Of a stretch of DNA of 64,000 bases, positions 11,910 through 23,625 are shown in pieces (within the stretch, counting starts at the first letter, position 1; each line of letters starts with the position of its first letter). Where the stretch lies: the NCBI GenBank assembly GCA_947561395.2, contig OX387193.1, positions 682,001-746,000 of the forward strand, read 5' to 3'. The DNA comes from Buxus sempervirens. Taxonomy: Eukaryota; Streptophyta; Magnoliopsida; Buxales; Buxaceae. The notes below the pieces were generated by a model. The model saw nothing but the letters and a program-made list of their open reading frames with translations, ran no database searches and was not told the origin of the DNA. The translations under genes and the position numbers were made by a program.

Positions 11910-12628
11910 AAAACCTTATGACTTATATCCAAACATAGCTCTTTGCATGATCTCACTCTTGTTTAAGAGAAATAGAGTTCTTTCTCTCTTGTTTGAAGTA
12001 ATTGGGAGTTTACTTTTCCCAACATGCTATTAAGAAAATTACAACACTAATGGTTTGTCTATACTAGTTTTATAGAACCTTGAAGAAAGGGTATCAACCT
12101 TATTGAAGCGGAATCTATGGGATGGTTTAATACATTCTTAGGAATGGTAAAGTTAATTAATTAAATAGAGAGTAACGTTACTTCTATATGAAAAAGACAA
12201 ATATTTCTACGAACTGGGTGATTTTAGGGAAAATGCTTCCTCTATTGTAATCTTTGGATTGTTTTCTTTTTTTAAAGTATTCAAAATAACATGTGAATTG
12301 TATTTTATCTTTTTATATTTTTATGTATTAAATAATTTTTATTATGTTGCATCCTAATTAATATTTTAATTCATAAATTTTAATTTTACTTTACTAACAC
12401 AATTCTCTTAGGTTTACATCAATTGGGTTTGATGTAAAATTAAGAGATAATTTTAGGGTTGGGTTTGGGCTCAAGGAGTTTGGGTTTAGGGAGAACCAAG
12501 GTGAGATTGTCAACGAATTTTACTTTGGGTTGAGCCCCGAACTCATGGAAACCCGAACCAACCCGCCCTATTTACAGCTCTAGATAGCACAGCATGCTCA
12601 GTTGTTGCCACTAACCAAAAACTCATAA

Positions 12629-12648
12629 GTTTACCGAAAAAAAAAAAA
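12629..12648 (+). mobile_element. Ultra-short poly(A) retroposed insertion with a 15-bp target duplication
   Basis: A 20-bp insert, GTTTACCG followed by about twelve A, lies between exact copies of ACCAAAAACTCATAA (12614-12628 and 12649-12663). It has the same architecture and the same TACC-before-poly(A) end as the inserts at 9616, 29386, 60841 and 61612. Confidence 0.65.
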
Positions 12649-13104
12649 ACCAAAAACTCATAAACTAATGCTTGGATTGAGTATTAAAAATACGGTTTTG
12701 GGGGTAATTCTACTCAAAATTGACTTGGGCCTCATTATTTCTATATTTGAAATTGAAATAGCCCAAACTAAGTGAAGCCTGCTAAATTTGATTTGCTACC
12801 CAATCGCAGCGAATTCAAGAGGATCCAAGGATGAATCACGTGATTGGCATTTGCATGGCCAGTTTGACGCAAGGAACAATTAAGTGGTGGGTTCAGGAAT
12901 CGTCTTCAACTCGCGTAATTTGGGAGTATTCCTCAAATTTTAAACTATTTCACCGGAATTAGGGTTCAGAAGTCGATCGAAGGGTTTAAGGTTTCAAGCT
13001 TAAAATCAGCGAAGCGTGCGAAGGGGAAGAACTGGTGGTCGTCGTGGCGAGACAAATATAAGAAGTGAGAAACAGTAGAAAGGGGGAGTGAGAGAGAGAA
13101 AGAA

Positions 13105-16100
13105 ATGGATACGTTCTCATCTCCCTCGAGCGGGTCATCGTCCCAACCCTCAGCGGAGGCATTCATGGACCAGCTTAAGACTCAGCTTGCCCAGGCTTAT
13201 GCGGAGGAGTTCCTCGAGGCAAATATCAAACCCTGTCCCAAGCTTTCTTTCTCCGTCTCTATCTATTTGCCCTTTTTTTGGTGCTGGTTGTTTGTTATGC
13301 GTATAATCAGTTTTTAATCAGTATTTCAGTGTTAATGTTTTGTGATCTAGATGTTTTTTTAAATGTATATTCAGATTTTCATCCGCATTTGTAGAGACAT
13401 CTAATCCTTTATGGTTCTGATTTTTGTGGAGCACTGAGCATTAATCGAAAAGCTTGCATTTTCCTTTTTCGTTTTTTTTAACTGATCTGACCGTGTCTCT
13501 AAAACCGTCCCCTCTTTTACAGACAGGTCTCGTTTGTACCGTTCATGACGCTTCATAATTTTTTTTCATACCTTTTTTTTAATGGAAGGACACAATTTTA
13601 GCATAATACTTTTCTGGGTCTTAATCGAAGCTCAGTAAGTTTGCTATTTAAAAGGATTTTTGGGTTTTGGGGGTTGGTGGACGTGCGGTTGGTGTCCGGT
13701 TTGGGGATGGTAGAAATGGGAATTAAAGCCTTTATCTTTCTTATCCAAGGCTCTAGATTTAACTATTTCATTCAACAATAAAATTGAGGTTCGATCCCTA
13801 GTAATGATCATTTTGATTGTAAAGGTGGAATGGTATTCTTAAGAAATGCGATTCTTTCAATAATCTAAGTGCTTTTTTTTTTAATTTCAATAATCTATTT
13901 TTTTTCTTTTTTTTGGTAGGGAAAAATGAAAACGAAACCCTTAATAATTGTGCATTGGTCATAATGCTTTCTGGCCATTTCACTTCCGTTGTGGCTCTTG
14001 CTTTGTCATTTTCTTTTCTGTTGCTTCCTCCATAAGAGGATATAATGGTCCCGTCTCTGAGTTGTTGTATGACAAGTTCAAAAATGTTATGGAAGGAGTA
14101 ACAGATATTATGTGAAAAATTGTATTATTACCTGAAATATATTGGTTGGATAGGTTTCCTTATGTCATCCCGGTGGACCTTTTAAAGAGCTCGAGCAAAT
14201 TTGTTTACTTAATTCCTTTTTGGATGACTGTGACTGCTGTAGAATGCATATTTTTCCCTTTTTGGTTTTCTATTACTGCTGTTGTGGTTGATATGATGTG
14301 TGTAGCAAAATTTAGACAATAAAGAAGCAATGGAATATGATCATGATACATGTGTACCTGCCTGAAGAAGCATTTTGTAAGTGCCTATAAGAACTATAGC
14401 AACTGATGGATTTATGGTATGGTCTTTCCCCTGTTCTAGTTCAGTAGTTATTTTTGGTCCATTAAACACATTGAGAGGTCCATTGGGCATAAAGGAAATG
14501 CAAATTAGAACAAGGAAATGAATGATAAGAGGTCCATTGGGCATTGGTGCAGTTTATGAGTTGATCATGATCATAAATGGACTAGCTTGAAGGAGACTTT
14601 TGTATCTCGAGGTGTCAATATTGATCAGTGACCAGGCACAAACCTGTAAGATTTCCTGTGAATAGATTAAAGGGGAATCAACAAAGTGAATGCAGAGTGT
14701 TATACTTTGTTGACATTATGTTGTAGAAAACATTGGCTGTTGAAGAAAGCTTACTGGTTCGCAGAAAGCAGCAGCCTTCTCATTGTTTGAAGGAGCTGAT
14801 CAAATCTTCATTGTAATGACCAGAGATGGAATTGCAAATATGGGATTAATTTGAAAAGTAAGGCCAAATGATGATAATATGTTGAAATTGGAGAGGATCT
14901 GAGCTTCATGGACATCATATTCTAGTATACCCACACTGAGAAACTCAGAATAGGATTCTCTTCTGACTTGTTGCAAGTTGGATTAATGCATATTAAAAAT
15001 TGATTTATTTAATACTCTGATTGAATCTGATATTGAATCAGCTTATCCAGTAATAACTTTCTACCAAGTCTGATTCGATTTGGATCGCATTTGGGTCTTT
15101 TTACAGACCCACATAAAAAGTAGACGAAGCAGATGGTAATGTGATATAAATTTCTTTTCTAGTTGATAATAACGGTTCCTAATTTAAAATATCATTGCGT
15201 GTTTTGTACACATATCTGGACACACACGCGAGCACACATAGAGAGGGAGGGAGGGAGGGAGACTCGGAGAGGGAGAGGGAGCTATCAAACATGCTTGTTT
15301 TGGTCCGGTGAAGAAGGTGACTCTATTCATACTGAACTTTTCACACCGCTTATAGTGTTAAAGCAAGAAGAAAAAGAAGGATTCAAGAGTTGATAGTGGA
15401 AGGGGAAGCAGCAACTATCATCTGTTGGATGAGGAAGGAGGTTATGGGATCTTGGAAACACTTGCACCTATTTCATCTTGTTAGAGCTACTGCACTTGAG
15501 ATGAATGCTTCATTCAACCTAGTGTCTATATCAGCTAATAATGTTGCAGACAAATTGGCAAAAGCAGGAGCTAAAAGTTCTGTTTTCTCTTTGCATTCCG
15601 TCTTTGGATGAGTTGTAATGTTGAGGGAAGCTGAAGTTGTCAGGAAAGTAGAAGTTGCTTAGATGATGGATAGGTAGTTGTGTTCTTTTCCAAAAATTAT
15701 TATCTGTACATTCCTCTTTTCTTTTCATTTTAATAATGTGTCCTCATTACTGATGAAAAAAGGCATTTTACTGTGCATTTTGTTATTTTCATTGTTGTAC
15801 AATTGGTTCGTATTGTTTAAGTTTGTTAAAAGGATATTAGGAGATGCTAACGAAAAGCTCAAAGGTATTGCATGTTGAAGGGTCTAAAAGGACAAGAGAA
15901 AGATCAAAACAGATATTAGTGGAGTTGGTCATATATGGTCTTAATATGGATAAGCTGACTGAAGATGTGGTTTTTGATTTATCAGAGTTGGGGACGAGGT
16001 TTCATGTTTTTGACACCAACTGCTGTGATTAGGTGTATTTTGGGTGATTATGGTGGTGGAATACTTCAAACACCCAAGTCATTTGATGCATGTTGATTTA

Positions 16101-17703
16101 TTTACTTGTATGTTACAAACAGGTTGCTTTCTGTGAGTTTTGTGTGTGAATTGGTCATGATATTTATTTAGAATACTACTGATTCATGTTTGTTGTTCTT
16201 CTTTATGTTTGTTTTATTTCATTATATCACGTGTTTTTTCATTATATCATTCGTGCGATCTCACAAATGATAGAAACTGTCCTCACTATCCAAGGGTTGT
16301 TATGTCATACAGGTGCACACACACGCACCTATATTTATTATTTTAATAAGTGATGAAAGATTGATTAAAACAAGGTGTGTACAAAGAAACTGTCACAAGA
16401 AACATGGAAAAAAGCATGAGGGGAGCCTTCAACACATGCTGGAACTCTTCCGTCCCACCACCCATACACAACCAAATGAGCATTCAAACAAACAGATAAA
16501 TCACCAAAAGCCATGTCCTGTCTTCTAGCTCCTTCCTTTGCTAATATATCAGCTACCTCATTAGCCGATCTCGGCATGTGGTTGATTGAGATGTTCAAAC
16601 CATGTAGCAAAGATCTGGCTAACCTGCTGAACCCATGAAACGTTCACAGACCTGGATCGTCTGTCATCATCCAGCTCATATTTGCATTGGCATCCCCCTC
16701 AACCATGGCCTCCTGAATGCCCTCTCTATGAAAAAAACACAAGCCTGTTATAAGGGCCAAGTTTTCCAATGGTCTGTAGCAGTTTTTCACAATTTAAATA
16801 TTTTTAAGTGCTTTTAGATTTTTAGGAAACAATGGTTCTCAAGAATCAGGAAACAGACAATGGTTCATGATTTGACCATCCGTCTGTTCTAGTTCATCTT
16901 GTCAAGAATCTTGTTAATCAGTCTATCAAATGGGCAGTTTCTTTCTCAGACCACATCAACCTGTTTGTTATTTTTTGAATTGCGCATCAAGCTTGCAGAA
17001 GATGCTGTATGGGTTAAAGTTAGTTGCAGTCATTTTGTCCAGACTCATCAGAACTTTTGAGGATTACATTAACTTGTCAAACTCTGCATAGACCTTGATT
17101 AGGACTATACTCGAGCAAAGACCAAATTTCTGTCATTAGAGCTGTTAATACTGTAAATTATGGTACTAACAAGAGTGATTATTTGCTTTTAGAAAGCCTG
17201 GAGAGCTTTGTGAGATTATCCTAAACCTCAGTGTAGGATTCTGTAATCTACTGAAAAGCCATTTTCTGGAATCTATGTGCCCCTATCAAATGAATTTGAT
17301 GCTACCATGTGCTTGTCCCTTATTTATAGTTAATAATTGTTATGCGATTGTAACCCTGTTTTCCTTTTCTCTTTTTCCCCCTCGCCATATGAATTCCTTT
17401 CCCCTGTGGCCTGCTGATTTCTCAATGGGTAAACTGACTGGTTCCTTTGGAAGAAACTTCATTTTGAAATGTCTAAGTTATGTTGGTTACTGATGCAATT
17501 AAAGCCAACCAAGTAGTACTTAAATCATCTTTGCTCTCTCTTTTGTTATACAGACCGTAAGGGGGAAGTGCTTCAGCAAGTGCATTACAAAACCAGGAAC
17601 AAGCCTGAGTGGCAGTGAGAGTAGTTGCATAACTAGATGTGTGGATCGCTACATTGAAGCTACGGGAATTATAAGCCGAGCTCTTTTCAGCTCACAGCGC
17701 TGA
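13105..17703 (+). CDS. TIM13: Mitochondrial import inner membrane translocase subunit TIM13
   Basis: Small TIM chaperone of the mitochondrial intermembrane space; with TIM8 it escorts hydrophobic precursors to the inner membrane. There are two exons, 13105-13218 (38 codons) and 17554-17703 (49 codons plus TGA), giving 87 residues, the usual plant TIM13 length. Exon 1 ends TQLAQAYAEEFLE. Exon 2 opens TVRGKC and carries the twin CX3C motifs, CFSKC and CITRC, 14 residues apart, which form the two disulfides. The acceptor reads TATACAG/ACC. No GT gives a correct junction: the exon ends GAG and the intron appears to begin GCAAAT, so a GC-AG intron is inferred. The 4.3-kb intron holds LINE relics. 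The start ATG precedes a Ser-rich N-terminus as in the family. Confidence 0.93.
15390..15611 (+). pseudogene. LINE (non-LTR retrotransposon) RNase H relic in the TIM13 intron
   Basis: The translated stretch IVEGEAATIICWM...SFNLVSISANNVADKLAKAG matches the plant non-LTR retroelement RNase H type (RVT_3): the EGD(S)-like motif, a tryptophan block and the terminal N-VADxLAKxG motif. Nothing of the rest of a LINE was recognised, so it is a short relic. The orientation is that of TIM13. Confidence 0.65.
16500..16640 (-). pseudogene. Second LINE RNase H relic, antisense in the TIM13 intron
   Basis: On the minus strand the frame reads RLARSLLHGLNISINHMPR, then SANEVADILAKEGARR. This is the C-terminal RNase H motif of plant LINEs (INHxPRSANEVADxLAKEG). 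It is better preserved than the relic at 15390 and lies on the opposite strand, so two separate insertions are likely. Confidence 0.7.
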
Positions 17704-19380
17704 GTCACAAATCATTTAATTTACTAAATTTGAGAAAAATGCAGGTGCAATCCTCATTTTCATTGAGATTTTATGATCTTTAATGTCAGCCAGACGATTG
17801 AGCCCTTTGAACCAGTTTATTGGTTTTATTTATTTAATTGGGAATGACAGATCTTTGATACCTTAAAAAGCTTAGTGGAGTGAGTTTTTTTGTCTGTATG
17901 CTTTGCCTAAATATAATGTTATTATCTTTGTACGGCAGCTCTCTATTGAAATTAAATGTTATTTGAGACAGGATGGGTTGCCGTAATGCAAATATGTAAC
18001 ACATCAATTTTGATTTAAAATGAGACAATTGTGTCGTCAGTGGAATTTGGAATATTCCTTGGTTTTTAGGCTTGGTGACGGCGGAATGCACAAGGAGAAG
18101 GAAACAAAAGCTGAACGGAAAGAAATGAAAAAGACAATCCTACTAGTACGGCGCGTGTTGAGGCTTCTCTCAACCCGTAGGTGCATCGTTTCCATATCCC
18201 TCATTTGCGTTTCTCAATCCTACTTAGACACCATTTTCCATTATCTTGTCATGGAAAAATCTTTTCTAACACGTCATGTGGCCATTGTATGCTCATTTGT
18301 CAGCTTGTGAGGTTAAAATAGAGTCAAGCAAATAAAAAGGCGATAACGTTTTATTTTTTTGAATTTTTTAATGCAATGAAAGCAATTACCGTATATAAAT
18401 ACAATAACAATGCTAGTGTAAAATGTGTTAGAAAGGTAAGTTGTATAGCAATGGGACCATTACAAGCCCCTATTGAATTATTACTACCACTCACTCTCTG
18501 AGGGTAGTAAGGCTTTAAAGATTTGCCAAAAGGTTTGTTTGTATGTTCATACTTTTTTATTATCAACATTATTTACAAGAATACTCCAGGCAATATGCCC
18601 TCGTATCACCCACTCATGGGTTCAAGGCCATGCACACATTTTTGGATGAATGATCGAACACTTCCCCCACGTGTCATGTCAACGCCCTCGTCGGCTTGCT
18701 CATCGTGTATTCTTCGATCTTATCAATACCTGGAAGTAAAGTGATACTTGACAAAATTTTTCTATCTAAAGTAATCCCCTCCATTTTACAAGTATTCCAT
18801 ATTTGTGGCCTTTCTAAATGTATTCTACATGCGATGTTTTGCTACCTACAATATGTTTCACTGACTTTAGTAGTATAGTCGCCACCTTGAGTGATGGATT
18901 CTCTGGCATGTTTTGAGAGTCATCTTCCTTATCTGCATGGTATAGGTTGAGGTTGCTGGCATCAAAGATGAGATGGAGTTTGTTTTAAAAGATTGGCAAC
19001 TGAACTTTATAAAAAACTTTTCCTACTTGAGTCATAATAGAAAGGGCTTCTCACATTTGTATAATAGTCTTTCATGTATCCTTTGAAAGACTCTTGTTTG
19101 TTTCTTTTGTTACTCAACAGGTACTAGACACTTTGAAAGTTTTTTAGGTCTATGCTTCACGTCAGTCCACTTTCTTCGCGTCTTCTCCAAGTAACTACAT
19201 GCGGTGTATGTGTTCCTATGATATTTCCTTGCAGATTGGTGCCCTTTGGGATATTATCTTTGATCCAACAACAAATGTGCAAGGCATAAGTGGCTGTTGC
19301 CCATTAATAGCTCGAATGAGCTCCTGTTTGACAAAGAAGTTTCTTCTAGGTCTCATCAAGTTAATTCTTCTGAATGCCTG
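17704..19380. other. Intergenic region between TIM13 and the NAC-alpha gene
   Basis: The first part should hold the TIM13 3' UTR. No further gene is recognised; the reading frames are short and featureless. The nearby gypsy integrase relic suggests that part of this stretch is decayed retrotransposon. Confidence 0.4.
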
Positions 19381-19388
19381 AAATATTC

Positions 19389-19560
19389 CTCATTGGTTGA
19401 GGTTATCAGCTTGGCCACCAGTTTGGGGGTGACAACTTGTCAAGAGCTGCAATTGCACTAAAGAGTTCGAATAGTTCCATCCAAAAAACCTAGGACTTTT
19501 GACAATTACCATTTTTGGGGGACCAAAATAAATTCCCTCGAACATGCGTCTTGCCAGCCA
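19389..19560 (-). pseudogene. Ty3/gypsy integrase relic
   Basis: The minus-strand frame gives IVKSPRFFGWNYSNS, then LLTSCHPQTGGQADNLNQ and a stop. This matches the gypsy integrase core (IVSDRDxRF...FSTxxHPQTDGQxExxNR) with decay of DRD to KSP and DGQ to GGQ. It is an inactivated fragment. No LTRs were identified around it. Confidence 0.6.
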
Positions 19561-19849
19561 ACAAAGAAGACATTATATTCCTAAAGATGATAAGGACTAA
19601 ATTTCTAGGGAACATAGGAACTAGAAGACCATCATGGTCATTTGATGAAAATGCCAACAAATATGTGCCAAAGGTATAGAACTTTTTTGATGGCATGGTG
19701 GAAAAGGTGAATCTGATTCATGCTATGCCAGGAACTTGAGCGCAACTTACCTACAACATAAATAATAAAGCAGTCTAAGATAAAATGGTCTCATCAGTTC
19801 CAAAATTTCATCAACCAAGAAAAATTAAGAAGCTGCCAATGACAACGAC

Positions 19850-22800
19850 CTAGGTTGTAAGCTCCATAATAGCGCTGACAATATCACCATCATGATTCTT
19901 GAGAGCTTTCACAGCCTTGCCCTTTGAAACACCAGCCTGGGTCATCACTAAATCAATATCTCGAGGCTCCACCCCAGTTTCATCAATTTCTTCCTCTTCC
20001 TCATCAGCCTGTGAAGCAGCTGCAGCAGAGGCAGCAGCTGCAGCAGATACATCTGGTTTGGCCATCACAGACCCTAAGTCGGGCATCCTGAACTGCTGGG
20101 CAGCTTGTGTCTGCAGCTGAGAACTCAAATCCTCAATCTTTGCCTCCCCAAATATGATATAGGTTTCAGAATTTGGGCTCTTGAAAACATCTGGTTTTGA
20201 GATGACAAACAGTATCTGAATGGTGCAGCACAAGAGAGTGGTAAGATGCCATGCGTTACATAGGCAGATCAACTGTATTGAGAGATTTTTGGCTCACAGA
20301 CTTACATTTTTTGTTCTCTTGATGGTAACTCTGCTGATGCCTGTCACAGGTTTCATCCCCAGCTTTAACATTGCCTTGCGGCTCTTCTTCTCACTTCTAC
20401 TCTGCTTTGAACTCTCATTCCCAGCAGCATCCTGTTCACCTGTCAATAAATTTTCAAGAACAATGAATGAGCTAGCAAACAAAATGAAAGATCAAAACAA
20501 GTCCTCATTGATAACAAGAACTTCCAAAAAATGGAGACAAGAAGTTAAATTTTCTTTGATGGACATTGGACAACACAATAGATCATTCCCTTAAACACCA
20601 AAGCCAAGACTGTAAATTGCAAGATCTAGTCATATTTTTTTTTGTACAAACACACACTTCATACTTTAGCAAATTGCAGGGTTTCTGAAACAGTTGAAAA
20701 CATGAAACCGAATTGGAAAAAGAAATATTAAATAAGGGCTGAAAAATAAGAGAGCCGGACATTGATTCAAATTCACCCATGTATTACATCCATTGAGAAT
20801 AAAAAATAAAAAATAAAACCATAAAAAATTACTGGACCTATGAATAGTGGCTTCTATATTATACGTTGATTTTAATTATGAGTCATTATTCACGCAATTT
20901 CATATTCTATAAATATAATTAATACCAAAAATAAATCATGTAAATATTTTATTATTATTAATTCAATCAAAATTAAACAATTAGGTAGTATAAATGAGAT
21001 AATCAAAAACAATTTTAACGATATCTAACACCTTAAATCAAAAATAATTTTAATGATATCTAACACCTTAAAGGCTTTAAATATAAACATAAAAGAGAGT
21101 AATTAGTACAAAGCCTTATTAGAGCTAGGTGCATGCCTGGGCCAAAAACATATCCCAGGTAGGGCTGCAACTCAGTTCGGTTAAAACCGAACCTGAACTG
21201 ACCCAAACCGACTTCGGTTCGGTTTTATAGTGGTTCGGTTTGGTTTCGGTCCAAAATTCCTAAACGGAACTAAGTTGTTTCGGTTTTGGGTTGCATGTTC
21301 GGTTAAACCGAACCGAACCGAATTCATGTATTTCCCTAAACCGAACCAAATCGAATTCATATATATATTATAACATCTAATCTACATTTTATATGTATAA
21401 AATATAATATATGTTAAACTTTCAAAGTTTACCTTTAAAATTTAAGGATATTACGAAAAAACCCTTGTTTGAGCATAATAATATATTGGTGTAACTCGAA
21501 CCGAATCGAATAGTTTTCATGTGGTTCGGTTCGATTTTGTTTGGGTTTCGGTTTTTCTATATATTTTCGGTTCGGTTTTCAGTTTAGTAGTTTCAATTTT
21601 CAATTCGGTTCGGTTTTCGGTTTAGTAGTTTCGGTTTTCAATTCGGTTCGGTTCGGTTTGACTATATATATTTTCGGTTTGGTCTTGGGTTGACCTCAAC
21701 CCGAACCAAACCGACTCGAATTGCACTCTTAATCCCAGGTATTCATTGATCATCTAGGCAACTGCCTAAATAATCAAGTGAAACCTAGTTTTATCTATCC
21801 TAGACTAGTATCTTATCCCATCTGAAAAGAAAATATGGGTGACTTACTTTAACAACACAAGCTCCGAGTAATCTTATATTCAACAATGTTCTTTAAAAAA
21901 AAAAATCATGTGATTTGTAAAGTAAAATCCAGTACATTAAAGCCCATAAATTTGCAGCTAGCATCTCATTCTCCATAAGATCTAAAACTAAAACACTTTA
22001 ACGAATGCAATAAAATATGAACACCCTCAACCACATTATAACATTTCATTGAAGGTAAGAGATTACAATGTCTATCGTATGTCCTACAGCATGCAGAATC
22101 TTGGGTTTAACTATACACAGCCACATACACAGAAAATTGAGGTGCTCTCAGAAGCTTCTTGATTATGGTTGATAGTAGAAATAGAGCAAGATATAAATGG
22201 TTGATAATGATGCATAAACATGTACATTGGTGAATATAACCAATAAGCTTCATTATGAGAAATAATGTAGACTAGATAAAGCTCAGTGAATATAACTGAA
22301 ACTAGCATAGAAAACACAAAGGTGCATTGCAACTGGACATAGCGTTTGTTTCCAGACATCCCAACATAAAATGCTAAAATAATTGTTTCCAACAGCGAAA
22401 CACTTATAACCAACATTTTATATTCTTTTGGGGTATGCATAAATGTAGGTGAGATTCCACATCCCGTAACAGTCCCTCGACCCTGAAACTAAGCCGTTTT
22501 TCCTCGGTTGTAAAAGATAATCAAGTATAAACACACCCTTGAAACATAATCAAGTGTAAATACACCCTTGATGCAGGTTATTTCTTCAGCCAATGTCTTC
22601 TACAAAAGTTGAAATTGATTGCCAACTGCATGAATGATTTACTATAACTAGGGCAATGACAATTACAATGTGCCTACGGAGGCATGAAGCGGTGTGCATA
22701 TCAATCAAAGTGAAGCATTGATTAGGTCACTGAAATCAAAGTTATTCAAACGTCAATATCTGTATTAACCAGCACAATAAGGTGATATAATTGCAGAGTT

Positions 22801-23625
22801 TAAAAGATAAAAAATATAGAATGAAGATATGGCAAACTGCCAAGGAAACGAAAACATTATAATAGAGTGCACAGCATGATCTATCATTTCACGAAAAATC
22901 CATTTGAGCTGCCAAGCAGCATTGGTATATTTGTCTCATTGTTTTAAACAGAGTAAGTTACGAGTACGATTCATTCAAAATGACCATCTTTCTCCTTGCA
23001 ACCAAAGTCTGAACAGAAGGCATGCACTAAAGAATTATGCCCTCGAAATCGCTAATCAAATTTTCTCCTAATCGATCAACCATGAATGAGGGAATATGCA
23101 CGTAATGGTTAAACGAAAACCTAGAAGTGATAAGCCCCAATGTGAAGTAATTGAAAAAGAAAAGAAAAAACCACAAATGGTTCGATTACACAGTGTGGGA
23201 AGGTGGAGGATGAAACCCTAGCGCCCCCCGCCCACCCCCACAAAGAAGGGTAGATTTGAGAACCAAGAATCAAATGATCGAGTCAAAAAAAAAAATATGT
23301 AACATGTAGTCACTAAAAGAGGAAATGCTTGATAGGGTTGAGACACAAAGATCACCTTCAGCTCCATCTTCCTTCTCGTCGTCGTCGTCGTCGTCTTCGT
23401 CGTCCTCGTCGTCGTCTTCAGCGCCATCGTCCTTAACGTCCTCGATTATCGGTTCATCAGTCTGTTGAACAGGCGAATATGGAGAAATCACCAAAAATGA
23501 TAATAATAATACAACGCATAAAAAAAATAAAAAGGTAAGGATACGAGGCGAACAAATACCTGAAGCTTCTGTTGTTCCTTAATGGAGGCGAGTTGCTCCA
23601 CCTCGTCGACAACGGGACCAGGCAT
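19850..23625 (-). CDS. NACA: Nascent polypeptide-associated complex subunit alpha-like protein
   Basis: Alpha subunit of NAC, the cytosolic heterodimer that binds nascent chains at the ribosome exit. Four exons on the minus strand: 23625-23560, 23461-23356, 20439-20306 and 20215-19850, all with GT-AG introns and consistent phases, giving 223 residues. The order is an N-terminal segment, an acidic tract rich in Asp/Glu (about 35-57), the NAC domain from about residue 70 to 140 ([59 protein letters not shown]), an Ala-rich then Glu-rich linker, and a UBA domain at the C-terminus ([12 protein letters not shown], ending SAIMELTT). This is the full family architecture. Intron 2 is 2.9 kb and contains a hAT MITE and short tandem repeats; the other introns are under 100 bp. 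The start ATG gives [20 protein letters not shown]. Confidence 0.95.
21001..21070. repeat. 35-bp direct tandem duplication in NAC-alpha intron 2
   Basis: Two 35-bp units (21001-21035 and 21036-21070) differ at two positions, both C/T. The unit ends ATATCTAACACCTTA. Confidence 0.85.
21160..21731. mobile_element. hAT-like MITE in NAC-alpha intron 2
   Basis: A 572-bp element flanked by exact 8-bp duplications ATCCCAGG (21152-21159 and 21732-21739). The ends are imperfect inverted repeats: TAGGGCTGCAACTCAG at the left and TAAGAGTGCAATTCGAG inward from the right. The interior is dense GGTTCGGTTT and complementary AACCGAACC repeats, allowing extensive foldback. There is no coding capacity. TIRs plus an 8-bp duplication place it in the hAT superfamily. 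Confidence 0.88.

Larger units (their letters stand above)
11358..12582. mobile_element. Non-autonomous hAT-like DNA transposon
   Basis: The element is flanked by exact 8-bp duplications GATAGCAC (11350-11357 and 12583-12590), the hAT signature. Its ends are imperfect inverted repeats: TAGAATTGTAAGT at the left, and TAGAGCTGTAAAT when the right end is read inwards. The interior has the GGGTTTGGGTT-type low-complexity sequence common in plant hAT MITEs and no transposase. The host DNA is itself rich in GCACGG-type repeats (about 11100-11350). A solo LTR lies inside, so the hAT insertion is the older of the two. Confidence 0.85.

Noticed and set aside
22111..22440. 109-residue hydrophobic frame in NAC-alpha intron 2
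   Set aside because: No resemblance to a known membrane protein; AT-rich intron sequence produces such frames by chance.
23356..23461. (GAC/GTC)n trinucleotide microsatellite
   Set aside because: It is the coding sequence of the conserved acidic tract of NAC-alpha (exon 2), not a free-standing repeat.
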